Positions 25,275-38,091 of a stretch of DNA of 64,000 bases are shown here, piece by piece. Each line of letters opens with the position of its first letter. Within the stretch, counting starts at the first letter, position 1. The stretch lies in contig KB312243.1 in assembly GCA_000328365.1 (NCBI GenBank), positions 136,178 through 200,177 of the forward strand. The letters are read 5' to 3'. A program made the position numbers and the translations under genes. Below the pieces are notes generated by a model that was given only the letters and a program-made list of their open reading frames with translations, did no database searches and was not told the DNA's origin. This DNA is from Capitella teleta. Lineage: Eukaryota; Annelida; Polychaeta; Capitellidae.

Positions 25275-25718
25275 AACAAATGACAGGGATCAGCAAATCC
25301 TGGTATTAATTAGTATAGAGAGCATATCAAGGTAACAGACACGTACCATTGTTTATTCGTATCGACGATATACACGTGATGCATTCACACGATGATAATG
25401 CTTTAACTACTAGTATCTTGCTTCGATCTAACTCGTCATGTCAGATGTCTCCATCAGGAGCAAAATAACACGGCAAATATTGAAATGCAATCGTAACTAA
25501 ACTATGATATCCAACTCAAAATGGTTTGAATACTCGTGACTAAGTAAAAGTGAGTAGTGAGTAGCAATCAAGATAGTCATGAAGATGAACGTGAGTGACC
25601 AGATCAGACGACACTGACTGAGTGACAACACTCAACAGCAGCCACAGGTCACAGGTGGCTACAGGCTACAGCTACAACAACATATGGTCACAATGGTGGC
25701 CGGCATAGGACATGTACT

Positions 25719-25945
25719 GTAGAAAATTTATTGCTATCTCATTCCCACTTAGGTTAGTAACTTGTGTGCACGCGATAGCTATCTCGTGCGTGCACAGCAA
25801 CTTAACAAATAATAAACAAAGGAAAACAAGTTTACTTTATCTCGTTCCCATGAGTTAGCTAACTCTTACCACAAGATGGTATCTCATGGTAACTAACTAA
25901 AATATATTCTAAGTCATGCGCACAACTTAGAATATATTTTTCTAC
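25719..25945. mobile_element. Foldback/MITE-like element
   Basis: The segment begins GTAGAAAATTTATT and ends AATATATTTTTCTAC, imperfect terminal inverted repeats. Inside are several hairpins. The strongest has 16-bp perfect arms at 25899-25914 and 25925-25940 around a 10-nt loop. Others involve GTGCACGCGATAGCTATC with its near-complement, and CATGAG/CTCATG. No coding capacity. No convincing target duplication was found, so the class is unsure. Confidence 0.45.
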
Positions 25946-26238
25946 ATCTCCAATCCCGGCCACAGTAGCTACTAGTCTTAACTAGAGCTTGGCGGAAGCT
26001 GTACTCAACTGGTATCAAGTATAAATATTGGGTCAATTGAACTGCCGCACTGTGAATTCTTAGTAACTTATATAACTTAATTCATGACCTGTAAATTACA
26101 CAGTGTAAACGTTGAAATTTCGGTTTTAATTCTTTTAAATATAATATTATTAAACTTAATACTGGAACTCCGTACTTATGCTGTCTGCAGAAATATAATA
26201 AGCATCGGGTGTTGACTACTGAAATTTGTCTTTGCCAG

Positions 26239-29200
26239 ATGATGTCCTCTGAAGCCATGGAGGAAGACTTTGCAGCTGTGATTGATCCAAACGAGACGAT
26301 GGAGGTTGCGCCAAAAAATTTGCTGGAGGATTTTTCCGTCTCAGAGGAGCCAGTGACCCTGACTGCTCCGTCCCTTGGTCAAGAGCGTATGCGGGTCTAT
26401 CTGCGTGTTCGCCCATTTACTGAAAGCGAAATCAACGCTGGAGAGAAGCAGGTGAGATGATGAACACGACTTATGTTGTTGACTCACGCTTGTTGCTGTT
26501 TAGAACTGTATTGACGTGGAGGACTCTCGCGTCTTGGTTACGCACGCCCCATCTTCGTCGCACACCTTCAAGAACTGCTCATACGGTCACGGCCAGGGCA
26601 AGATGGAGCGCACGCACCATCGTTTCACTTTTTCCCGTATTTTTGATGAAAACACGACGCAAAAGGCTTTTTTTGATGACACGGTGCTGGGCACCGTGAA
26701 AGAATTTATTGACGGACAAAACTGCTTGCTTTTCACGTACGGAGTAACAAACTCCGGTAAAACGTACACCGTGCAAGGTATTCATATTGACATTTAGTTC
26801 GATTAGTTGCATAACGCGCTTACTGCAGGTAACCCGAAAGAAGCTGGCATCCTGCCAAGAGCGCTGGACGTCATATTCAACAGCGTCGGCAATCGGCAGC
26901 TCTCTAGAGCATCTCTAAAACCGCACATGTTCAGCGATGTTCTCAAAATCAACTCTGCTCTTATGGCGGAGAACGAAAAAGTGAAAGAAAGTGTACTGAA
27001 GCTGGCCGATCACGACGTAAAGTCCCTCTTGCTCTCAACGCGTGTCATTTTAATGTTTTGATCTCAGGAGCCGGATATGACCAGCATGATTGGATCTGAT
27101 GTGTCGCACATCACCACCAACTCTACCATGTCAGATGATAGTCTGATGGTCAGAGAGTCTGTCACAAGCGTTGATTCTCGTGAGAGAGAGAGGGAATTTA
27201 CGTGAAAATTTAATTTAATTTGCTTTTCAACAGTGTCGTGTGACGTGCAAGAAATCTTGCACGAAACAGAGAGTCGTGATCGCGAGGAAGCGGCCATCGA
27301 CATAGAAATGCAAGGCCAGATCAAGGTGCTCATCTACGTGTCGTTTGCTGAAATCTACAATGAGCAAGTGTTTGATCTGCTGGAACCCTTACCCAAGAAG
27401 AAAAATGCACGCAGGCACGTCCTGCAGTTGCGCGAAGACAAGAACGGAACGCCGTACGTCAAGGGTAATTGAGTCTCGCAAACTCACTCGATTAAAACTG
27501 ACCGTGCAAATGCGTTTGCAGGACTGAATGAAATCCACGTCAGCTCTGCGGACGAGGCTTACAAAGTGCTGACCGTTGGTAAGCGCAACTTGCAGATGGC
27601 GTGCACCAAGCTGAACCACAACTCATCCCGGAGCCACTGCATCTTCATGATCAAACTCATCAAAGTCGTCGACAAGGAAGATCCCCACCTGGCTCGCACC
27701 AGCATGTCGGTGTTTTGATTCCTAATATGTACCTTTGACCTTTGACCTACTTTGAGTTTATACAGGCTGTCGTTTTGCGATCTCGCTGGTTCTGAGCGTT
27801 ACACGAAAACACAGAGCATGGGCGAGCGCATCAAGGAAGCGGGCAACATCAACACCTCACTGCTCACCCTGGGACGCTGTATCACAATCCTACGCCACAA
27901 TCAGATGAACAAGTGAGCTCGCTCTCCTGACCTTTAACCTCTCACCTCTCTTGATCCCTCTCTCGCAGAGATCACCCGCAAATCGTGCCATTCAGAGAGA
28001 GCAAGCTGACCCGGTTGTTCCAGAGCTTCTTCTCGGGCAAAGGTCGCGCTTCCATGATCGTCAACGTCAATCAGAACGCGAGCACTTTTGATGAAACGCT
28101 GCACGCTCTGAAATACTCTGCAGTCGCCAAACAGGTAAGCCGCTCCCAGCACTCTCAGCATTCATACTTGAGTCATTTTGCAGGTCATAGTTGAACACGA
28201 GGCAGAGAAACCGCCCCCAGCTAAAGTCAGCCGAAGCAACTCAAAGCGCTTTATGTCGCAGTCGTTCGGCAAAGCCAACCAGCGACAAACCATCGCTTGG
28301 GCAACTCCAGGTTAGCTCACTCTTATTATGCAACCACAGCAATGATGTATTTTTATTTTTTTTTTTTCCCTAATTTTTTAATTAGGGAGTTATGCTAAGA
28401 TCATGGAGGAAGAGGAGAAGGCCTGTAACCTCCCCCTCCCAGGGGTCAACGAGGACAGTGACCTTGAGGACGATGATGATGAGAGAATTCAGGTTTGGTG
28501 TTTGATGAAGGAAAAAAAAAATCATTTTGACGACGTTTTTGCAGGAGTTGGAGAAGAAGGTTTCTCAGCTGCGCAAACAGCTGGTTGAGGAGAAAGTGAA
28601 GAATACCAAGATGGAGGTCAGCATTCGAGAGGAGGTCTGCCAGGAGATGGCGCTGCAGATGGTTCGCTTAGAGACCGCTCACAGGTACTGCCCTCGCTTG
28701 ACCTCTGCACCAGAGGGGTCAGTTTTGTTCTTGATTTCAGTGAGAGCCTGGAGCGAGAAAGGGCGAACGCTGAGGATTTGGTTGACTACAAGGTCGATCT
28801 ACTCACTCAGAGCCTACGCATCAACCGTAAGCGCAAAAGGGTCATTGAGGATGAGGCCGACGATGAGATGGTGCACAGCGTTCTGTTGCACGCCGAGCAG
28901 CACAAAGTCCAGGTGTGTGCGCTGCTCAGTGCTGCATAAGTCGTCTTTATATTAAGACTTGTTGATTATTATTTCTGTTGATTTGTTAAGTTTTAATTTT
29001 ATTTTTTCCCCTCATTAAAGGAGCGTGATGCGGAGATATCAAAAATGGTGATGAGTTTTTTTACTCCTCTTTGTGCGATTTTGATTGTTATTAATATTTT
29101 TTTCAAATGTTTAGACTGCCGAAATATCTGATTTGAAGAAAACCATTGCGGACCTCCAGAGTCGCTTGGATTCCGCTGCAGAGCGTGCTCAGCCAGCCAA

Positions 29201-32200
29201 CCACGGTTTGCTCACTCGGCACTCTGATCAGCTGCGGACTGACCTCCATTTTGCAGATGTATCGAGCAACGAAGACCACGCTATCAAGATGGCTGACTTG
29301 ATTGCCAAGTTGGCAGACTCGGAGTCGGAAGTGGATCGCGCTCAGAAGCAAGTGACCAAGTTGCAGCAGGTCATTGACCTGTTGCAGTGCGAGGTTTCCG
29401 ACCGAGACGACAGAATCAGCGCCCTGAGTTCCGCGTCGCAAGAAGACGACGCCCTGAAGCAGCGTTGCGACAACTTGCAGGAGAAGCTGGCCACCAGGGA
29501 CCAAGCCCTGCAGAGCGCCGAGCAAATGCTCACCGAATCCAGCAAGGTCATCGCAGAAGCCGAGCGCATTGCCCTGGAGAAAGACGAACGCATTGAAGAG
29601 CTTTGCGCTCAGTTGGATAAACCGCAGGGTGAAGAGAGTAAAGAAGGCGAGGAACGTCTGAAAAAGAGATGCAGGGATCAGCAAGAACAGCTGGATGATT
29701 ACATCTTCAAGGTCAACGAACAGGCGATTGAGATTGGAGAACTGCAAGAGGAGTTGGAAGCGGAGAAGAAGAAAGGAAGAGGAGGAGAAGAGGATGAGAA
29801 GAAGAACGCAGAGATGGAAGAGAAAATGAAGGAGTTGATGGAGAGAAAGGACGAGGAGATGCAGAAGAGGTTGGAGGAGATGAAGAAGGAAGCTGATCAT
29901 CTTCTTGAAGAGAAGGAAAGTGTGCTGAAGGAAGCTCAGCAGAGTGTATCCAAGTTGGAGGATGTGGTGAAGGACTTTGAAATGCTGCTGAAATCAGCTA
30001 AAACCGGCGAGGAAAAAGCTGTGCAGGCTGCTGAGGAAGCAAGGAAGAAGTGCAGGAAGCTGGAGGACAGGCTGGAGTCTCAAGAGCAGTCTTTGGCGAC
30101 GCTCCAAGAACAGTACGACATGCTACAGTCGCAGGCCAGCACAGGGGTAGATAAGAGCGAGGAGAGACTGGCGGCCATGCAGGCAACGGTCGATCGGTGC
30201 AACTGTGAGGTGAAGGAGCTCGAAGCTGAGCTGGATGTTAAGCAGACGGAGGTTGAATGTCTGGAGAAGGAGGCCGAGTTGGAACGACAGAGGTTGAAGG
30301 AGGTGAAGCAGCGGTCGGAAAAGGAGATGCAGGCGCTGAGGGATGACCATCGGGAACAGATGGAAGCTATGCGCAAAGATGAGGAGGAGGCTGTCAAGCA
30401 GAAGGCAAGAGTGGAGGAAATGTTGGCTCAGAGCCAAGCTGCGCTGGAAGAGACTGAGCTGAAGATTGCGGGCGTTACAAATCAGTGTGAGATGGCGCAG
30501 GCCGACTGTGTTCAGATGAAGGAGCAGCTGGAGACGTTTAAAACGCAGCTGCAGAGCTGCCAGATGGACACGGCTAGAGAAATCGAGAAATCCGGAGAAC
30601 TGCAGGAGAAGTTGAAAGCTCGGGAGGCAGAGTATGACAGGGTTGTGCAGGAGATGAGGATGAATCTGGAGAAGGAGGCTGTGCTGTTGAAGGAGGAGAT
30701 GAGCTCCCAAGGGGAGATGCTGAGGGAGGCACAGAGTGAGAAGAGTGAACTGGAAAAAAAGTGCTGCGAACTCAGCGCTGATCTGGAAGGACTCAAAGAC
30801 TCCTCTGAGCGGGAGAAGGAAGAGCTGTTGGCGCAGTGCCAGGAGAGGGAAGGTGCGGCCAAGGCACGGCTTGAGGAGGAAGTGAAGCGAGTGCAGGCGT
30901 TGGAAGCCAGCAAAGATGAGCTGAGCAGTCGTCTGAAAGACGCTGCCCTCGAGCGACAAGAGGAGAGTCGTGTGAAGGTTGAGTGCGTCCAGCAGGCGAT
31001 GAACAACCAGGCAGCCGCTCACCAGCTGCAGCTGAGCAAACTGCAAGAGGAGATAGCTGCCAAAGACATGTCCATTGACAGCTACAGTCGCCAGATCTCA
31101 TTGCATCAGGAAGAAGTGGCCCTACAAAGCAAACAGGTCGCTTGATCATTAAATTCATTATGAATGTTATTATTTTATTTATTATCTCTTGTGTTCACAG
31201 ATGGAGAGGAGTAAGGAACGAGAATCCGAACTGCGTAAGAAGTTGGCAGAGAAGGCGATCGCTCTGGATAAGCAGAACGACACCATCACCCAACTGGAGA
31301 CTAAACTTGAAGACCTTGAGAACCAGAGCCAGAATCTAGGTGACATGGAGCACAACCTGCAAACCCTCAAGGATGACCTGCAGAGCGCCAAGCAGGAAGT
31401 TGGCGAGAAGAGCAAGGAGGTCGACGACCTCAGAGCTAAGCTTAGCAGCGTGGAGAAGAAAGTTGAGAATTTGGAGCAAGACTGCGAAAAGAAGGAGGCG
31501 AAAATCCGAAGCCGACAGAAAACCATCTCTGAGCTGATGAAATCTCGAGAGGAAGAACACGCTGCGTTTGAAATCAAACTCAAAGACGCCAAGTCAAACG
31601 AGATGATGCTCAACAACCTCAAGATGATCGTCACGGATCACGAGGGAATTATGCAAACCCAGGATGAGGTGCTCAAAAGGAGGGAGGAAAACATCAAGGA
31701 ACTCGAACAAGGTTTGGATAATTTTTCTTTATTTCTATTTTGATTGTTTTGCAATTCAGATCTTGAGGAACAGAGTTCTAAACTGATCAAGAGTCGCAAT
31801 GAGGTCGATCAGATCCAAGCAGAGTATGACGCATTGAAGGCCACGGTCGCCACCTTCAAGCAAGAGGGGTCCATGCTGGAAGCCAAGATGGGCGATATGG
31901 GCGGAGAGAAACGGCAACTGCTTCTGGTGATTTTGAAGAAAAAGAAGAAGTGGTCGTCAGTTTATTTTTATTTTTTTCGCTTTTCAGAAAATCCAAGATT
32001 TGGAAGATGAAAAATTGAATTTGAGTGAAGAATTGCGAGGAGCCAAGCGAGAAGTCAGTCAGATGGAGCGTGAGAGAACTCGACTGCAGGCGGACGCACG
32101 CGAGACCAACGAGGAACTGCGTGATTTGGAGAAGCAGATGGCAGATAAGAGCAGGCAGCTGAAGGAACTGCAGGACGAAGCCCTCAAGACTTCAGCGTCC

Positions 32201-33586
32201 GTCAAAAAGGAATCGCAGACCCAGCTGCTCAAAGGAAAGTTCCAGGTCTTGGAGGACTCCAAGAAACAGCTGGAACAGGAAGTGTCGCGCCTCAACGAGC
32301 AGCTCTCATTGGCTGAGAGCAGGAAGGCGCAGGAACTGCAGGTGAGTGGGGCATTAATCCGGTGAGGGGCGGGGATCAACCGAGTATTCGCAGAAATGGA
32401 GAGAAGAGAGGGACAAATTGGTGTCTGGTTTGGAGCAGATATTGGCGGCCAAAGATCAAGAGCTGACCGCGATCAAGGAGGCCATGGAACAGGTCAAGAA
32501 CACGCCACAGACGCCGTCGGTCAGACCCAGGGTTATCCGAATGACCCCAGCTCAATTTTCGATTTTTTTCCCCCGTTGCGCAGGGATCGCGTTTAGCGGA
32601 GAATTACAAGAAACAGCTCGCAGAGAAGGATCAGCTGATCGCTGATCTGAGTCAGCATTTGGACAAAGCAAACCGGAAGAAGTCTCGCAAGGGAACGACA
32701 ACTGACAGCGATGCAAGAGACTCGGCTGAGCTGCAAGCCCTGCAGAGTGAAATTGATGCGATGAAAGTGGCGCATCTGGAGGAACTATCGAAAGTCACTC
32801 AAGGCAAAGATCAGATAATTTGCGAGATGAGGCAGCAGAACCAGCAGCTGCAGTCGTGTCTGTCTTCATCCAGCGAAGTGGTGAGTTTTTTCTTTGAGGA
32901 GTTTTCGTTTGTTGAATTGTGTTTTTGCAGAAGGAGGAGGAACCCAAGCGAAGGGGAAGGGCGTGCAAGAGGAAAACGGAGGATTATGAGGAAGGGTCCA
33001 TGCTCAGCGAACCGGAGGTCAAAGGTCGCAAGGGCCGCAAGTCAAGCCGGACGTCTCGTGCCAAGCATCAAGGAAAGTTGGATGAGAACGAGGACCCGTT
33101 ATGTGCCATCAAGGTTCGCTGCATCTCCCCTTATTGTTCACTAATTAATTAATTAATTGATTTCTTCAGGAAGAAGATGTGATTAACCTCAGTGTTATGC
33201 CATCTTCACCCGTTCTCAACGAAAGCAATATGCAAGGTGAATTTTATAAATTCTCAGCGCTGGTTGCTTTTTTTCTACTCATGAGAATTCTTTTTTCCAA
33301 TTGCAGAAGAGAGTCGAGTGGCCAGTTTCCTTTCTCCCTCTGCATCTCCTGCCACGCCCATCAAGCAAAGCAAGAAAAGCGCGTCATCCGCCCGCAAGAA
33401 ACGTCACCTCAGAAACGAGGCCCAGCAACTCTTGACCGAATGTGACGCGTCCAGTGTACAGGTCAGTGACAAATCTCACCGGTCAAGATTGAATAAATCG
33501 ACTCACAGGCAATTCCCGAAGTGACTGAGTCACCGCATGAAATCGTCGGAAGAAAGTTGCGATCAAGAACTTCGAGAAAACGATAG
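26239..33586 (+). CDS. KIF20B: Kinesin-6 motor protein, KIF20B-like
   Basis: Exons: 26239-26451, 26504-26777, 26829-27016, 27068-27179, 27234-27464, 27522-27705, 27766-27912, 27969-28134, 28184-28310, 28386-28492, 28545-28684, 28741-28912, 29021-29047, 29115-31136 (probably split by a 51-nt intron at 29206-29256), 31201-31711, 31760-31926, 31988-32341, 32394-32531, 32584-32880, 32931-33113, 33170-33236, 33307-33461, 33509-33586. All phases agree, giving about 2,000 residues. The motor starts MRVYLRVRPF. The P-loop GVTNSGKT is at about 151-158, switch I NHNSSRSH at about 371-378, and switch II DLAGSER at about 406-412. A long insert between the P-loop and switch I is typical of kinesin-6. A Glu/Lys-rich coiled coil of more than 1,000 residues follows, and the tail is basic, ending RKLRSRTSRKR. 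The length fits KIF20B (about 1,800) rather than KIF20A (about 900). Kinesin-6 motors bundle central-spindle microtubules and act in cytokinesis. The symbol is by family, not proven orthology. Confidence 0.9.
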
Positions 33587-33794
33587 CGTCGTTCTAGCAG
33601 CCAGCGAGCGTTTTTTGGTGTATGATTGTGATTGTTTTATTGAATACAAAAAGTATAAAATTTGTATAAAAAAAACGAGTTTATTATTTCTTCTTTCGTG
33701 ATAATTGTGAATTATAACGAGAAAAAATACTGCAGGCTAAGAGGAGTGAGGAGAGCATTATTTTGAGAGTCAGCTGCTGATGGAGTCATTGGAG
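33587..33794. other. Shared 3' region of convergent KIF20B-like and LST2-like genes
   Basis: Only 208 bp separate the two stop codons. On the minus strand an AATAAA signal is at 33680-33685, about 110 bp past the LST2 stop and only about 95 bp from the kinesin stop, so the two transcripts probably overlap tail-to-tail. An AGTCAGCTGCTGATGG direct repeat lies across the LST2 stop codon region. Confidence 0.55.
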
Positions 33795-36561
33795 TCAGCT
33801 GCTGATGGTGAACGGCGTGACTTGAAACAGGAAGCAATGATTGCACACGCGCACAGGCTTCGCATGGCCAAAGTGCGGCAGGCACACGCTGTTTGCGGAA
33901 CACCGGGCACAGAAGATCTGTGCGAAAAATAAAAAATAAACGTGAAATTAAGATTAATTTGACTTCTCACTTTGCCGCAATTTCGACAATGATGTCTGCG
34001 CCTGACGAACGTGAAAGGCACTTCACACGCCATACACTGGTGGCACTCATCGTCCGGTAACCATTCCGGTGGCTCTGAAGCGACAATTGAGCTCAAGATG
34101 AAAGCGCACCGAATGAACTCACCAGCAGAGTCATCGTCTCCTGGGGTCTCTCCTTCTTCGAGGGAAGTCGCCTCCTCGGCCTCCTCTGGTGGGGACGGTG
34201 GAGCCTCTGCGGCGTAACAGTCAAACACCGGCTTCAAGATGTGGCGTAGATCTCCTGCGTAATTGGTCTGCAACTGATCAGCAACTCCTGAGAGGGAACA
34301 GCGTGTTGATGCAATCAAAGATGAGCTCAGCCGCAAACCTGACACGCAGACGAACAAACGGTGGATCAAGTCAGTGCTGTTCTTGAAGCGTGACCTGGCT
34401 TCCTTGCGCGACGCCAGCTCAGCGGCTTGAATGGCGAGCGCTATTTCTTCGTCATCGTGACAGTCGGATGAGTATGAACTGGTGTCGCTGCTTGCGTAGC
34501 TGAAGTGGTTTCATTACGTGAGCCCACAATGCGACAGAAACACAAACCTTTCTCGATCCCAATCGTACTCCAAACTGCTGACTGAGCTGGCCATCAGGTC
34601 AGACGCGGCCGGGGCTGTGGGCGTGGCTTTCTTTGGCGCTCGCTTCTTGCCTTTGAATCCGCTCAATTTGCAGCAGGAGGCAGCCGTGCCGCAGCCCAGG
34701 ATCTTGTTCTGAGCGGTTCGCGTGAGTTCTTTCTCAAGGAGTTCACTGTTGCCCTTCTCCTCCATGCTGGTCACCATGGACGAGGTACCGCTACTGTTGT
34801 TGTTGTCACAAGACGACACGTGTGATGCACTCTGCTCAGTCGTGGCACCTTGGAACGACAAGTCCGTGACAAACGCCTCGTTCAGGGCGTTGGTGATGAA
34901 CGTCACTTGCCGACTGTCAGAGTTCTCGGCCGACGTGTAGATGACGCTGTTGTCAACGGTCGGAGTGACAGCGTCACCAGCCGGCCGGTCGACGGCCCCA
35001 GTGCTGGACGACATGCGGTCGACATTTGGTTCTGTTGAAGAGCGATCAGGCCAAGAGGAGGAGTGGGGGAGGAGGCGGGATTCCAAGGGGGAAGAGAGGC
35101 CACAGACGCTGCTGCCCTCAGCGTGGGAGGCGGGGCTTCCGTGAGGACCACTGGCTACGATGGTGTTGGTGGAGGTGGAATGTGTCATGTCGGAGAGAGA
35201 GGGAAGCGTGAAGTGACCGGGGAGCCACTGGTCATCTGCAATGCCCTCTAAACCCTGCTTCATGTCTTCCAGGGATAACGCTGATGGGTCCTCATTGGTA
35301 CACAGTGACTTCTCCAACAGCCACAGCTCCTCTCGACTTAACGTCCACAGCAGCTCCCTGGCGGAGAAAAAGTCTGCATAGAGGGAGCGACTCCCGTACT
35401 TACAAGTAGAGGTACTGACCTGATTTTGTAAAGTAGTGTTTGAAATGGTCTGAACATTTCAGACATGTTGGTTGGGTCCAGATCTGGGTTCAATGGTCCT
35501 TCGGGATACACCAATAAACCGCTAGACGAAAGAGAAATCAATACATGTACAAGGGAAGCGTTTACAGAGGGACGTACACGACAATGGCTAAGCGTGGAAT
35601 GGTGAACATCAGAGCAGGATCACAGTCGTCGATCATCTCTTGCGCCAGAAGGTTCAAGCGCAGAGATCTGAGAAAAATGAACAAAATAGAATTGACGATC
35701 ATGACGAAGGAGGGCTCCACCTGCAGACGGTTTCGCTGAACAATACTGTTACATCTTGCATAATTTCATATTCCTTGGTTGTCTTCACAGGCACCATGGC
35801 ACTCACATAGCTGACAACAACAAAAGAATTAACACAAACCAAGAGGACAGATCTGTTAAAATACCTCAACTCAAACTCCGCAAAGAGCCGGTCAAACACC
35901 ATCAGAGATTCCTTTATCTGAAATCAAAATCAATCTTATGACAATATATTTCTACTACCGGTGTTAAGAAAACCAAAAATTGCGTGTTTGAATAAATGGT
36001 ATACATATGCAAATTATATAAAACTGCAAGAGCAGACCTGCGCAGTGTCAGCGCTGAGGTTCTTGAAGCACTGCTCTCGGAGGAATGCGCGAAGGGCGTC
36101 CAGGTGCCGGGTCATGGCCTTTGCCAGGGGACGCATGCTAGCACTCTCCACTTCGCGGTTCATGATGCTGGAGCCAGCAGCCAGGCACTCCGCTCCAAAC
36201 CACAGTTGCCCAGCAAGGTTTTCCTGCAGGACGTCATCGGGGAACTTGACGCGGTAATCCCGACTGGAGCGTTGGTCTGGGATGATCTCGTCCATGATGG
36301 CTTCAATGTGCGTGAGGACTTTGTCTTGACATTGGCGCAACTGGCTGACGAGGGAAGAGCACCTCTCGGGCTCCTTGCGGCCATCGAAGCTGTCCAACTC
36401 AGCCGCAACCAAGTTGAGCTCCTCGTCCGCATGGAAAAACTGAGCGAGGGCGGAGGAATCGGTCTTCTGGAAAACAGGGAAGAAGAGGGGAATTATGGCA
36501 GGGATATTAAAGTGGGAACCTTTAGCTGTAGCAGTGTCCACAAAGGGAAGCTATCCTCCAT
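33795..36561 (-). CDS. ZFYVE28: LST2 / ZFYVE28-type FYVE domain protein
   Basis: Exons in transcription order: 36520-36561, 36038-36466, 35865-35917, 35721-35810, 35578-35667, 35420-35521, 34548-35357, 34339-34499, 34123-34287, 33971-34074, 33795-33917; 722 residues with all phases consistent. The first ~330 residues match the conserved N-terminal LST2 region ([54 protein letters not shown]). A Ser/Thr-rich, low-complexity middle follows. The C-terminus is an FYVE zinc finger (about 650-715) with the W..D motif (PEWLPDDE), the [11 protein letters not shown] basic patch and the later Cys pairs (IFCARCS ... RVCNHCF), so PI3P binding on endosomes is expected. LST2 proteins are known negative regulators of EGF receptor signalling via endosomal sorting. 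It is shorter than human ZFYVE28 (about 890), mainly in the middle. Confidence 0.93.
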
Positions 36562-36815
36562 TTTATTATATAGGGATGAACGGTCAAGTTAAGAGAAATT
36601 CTAGTCCTCAGAATAAACGCTTTACCATTGACCACTGGCTACTATAAGAATACCGAGGACACCCGTTGTGGCGTTATCATAATATACGCTGGAGATAACC
36701 TGATAACAGTGTTGCATTATGTGGTAATTCGAATGATTCGACTTTGCTGGAGGAAATTTAAGACGAGGCTGGCCTGAAAATGCAATGCATTCAACCAGCA
36801 GACCAACATAGGGAT

Positions 36816-38083
36816 TAGGCCCCGAAGCCGCCAAACCGATAAAATACGGCTGGAGAATCAATTCGGCGGCTAGCCGGCTAATCCGACCTTTTTTTCACGG
36901 CGGCGGCTGAGAGCTCAAGCCGGCTCAGAGAAAGCATAATTTCTCTCCTTCTCGAGTCCAGAAATCAATAAAATTAGCACTGTTAAAACATATACACTCA
37001 GCGCCAAATGCAAGGCAATAGCATGCATCCTTCCAGAACTATTTAATAACAATTATTTTAAAACTTAGGAGAAATTAAATTAAGTTAATTATGCTATGGC
37101 ATCTATGCTCTATAAGAGAAATTGTCTTATAACGCTTTATAGTTAGCGTTTTGTTTGGAGGACATTATTGTCAAGAACCCACAATGCAGCTTTTCTGCCT
37201 TCATTAGTTGACAGTTGTATTTGACAGTATTTCATTTATATCAAATATTCTGAGTAAAATATAGTTTGAAGAATAACAAATACTTAGATACAAGAACCAA
37301 ATTACATATATTACAGCATCTACATCGGCATGCCTAATATTTGTCGACAAGTATACTTGAGAGAAAAAAATATCTGCACTATCAGAAACATCAAAGAAAG
37401 TTTATGAAACCTCCTTTGTCGAGACAAAAAAACATTGAAATGAATGACAAACTGATTACAGTAGTGGCAGTATTTATGTTTGTACTAACACAGAAATGAA
37501 GCCTACGGAAATGAAAATAAAAACTCTATAGGAACTTAGAAAGGAGATTTAATTGCTTTAAAGCATTAATTTTTGTTGATTTTTTTTTTCTGGGAGCCGC
37601 ACTGACACGGATGTCAGTGCACGTACACGTAGAGTAAATAACGGAATGAATGATGCAATATCGCAGTTGACCGCAATTAACTTGTTCTCATCCAACCAGA
37701 CAATCAACTCAACGCCACTCAAACATTCGAGAAATTATGCTCTTATCTTGACTTGTTGCCAAAACAAACCCGGATTGCATTCATCAGTGACAGTTTCTGA
37801 CGACAGAGGATGTCATTATTGTTCCAAGATTGAGCTAAAACAAAACAAAGCACAGCTGTACTGAAACGAACATTATGCAGAGGAAGGGGATGCTAGAAGC
37901 GAAGTTGATGGATGAACAAGTGCAGAGTTGCATCTCAAATCCCAACGATTTCCGTTTATTGTAAACAATTTATTTCATACGATTTTCGTGGCGCGTATGT
38001 GAACGATGGCGCTAGCCGTTTTGCCACGGCTGGCTGACGGCTCAGGCCTCCATGGCGGCGGCTGGCGGCGGCTTCGGAGTCTA
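36816..38083. mobile_element. Non-autonomous hAT-like DNA transposon
   Basis: The 1,268-bp element is bounded by an exact 8-bp target duplication, ATAGGGAT, at 36808-36815 and 38084-38091. Its ends are inverted repeats: left TAGGCCCCGAAGCCGCC, right (reverse complement) TAGACTCCGAAGCCGCC, 15 of 17 matching. Subterminal GGCGGC/GCCGGC clusters lie at both ends, as in many hAT elements. The interior is AT-rich with no transposase-like frame; the longest frame (37646-37864) shows no transposase motif. It sits just upstream of the LST2 start codon. Confidence 0.75.
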
Positions 38084-38091
38084 ATAGGGAT

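Noticed and set aside
29103-31634. Several minus-strand frames of 120-307 residues opposite the kinesin stalk
   Set aside because: Leu/Ser-rich antisense images of Glu/Lys-rich coiled coil; not genes.
37646-37864. Frame inside the hAT-like element
   Set aside because: 72 residues with no transposase, BED-finger or dimerisation motif; the element is called non-autonomous.
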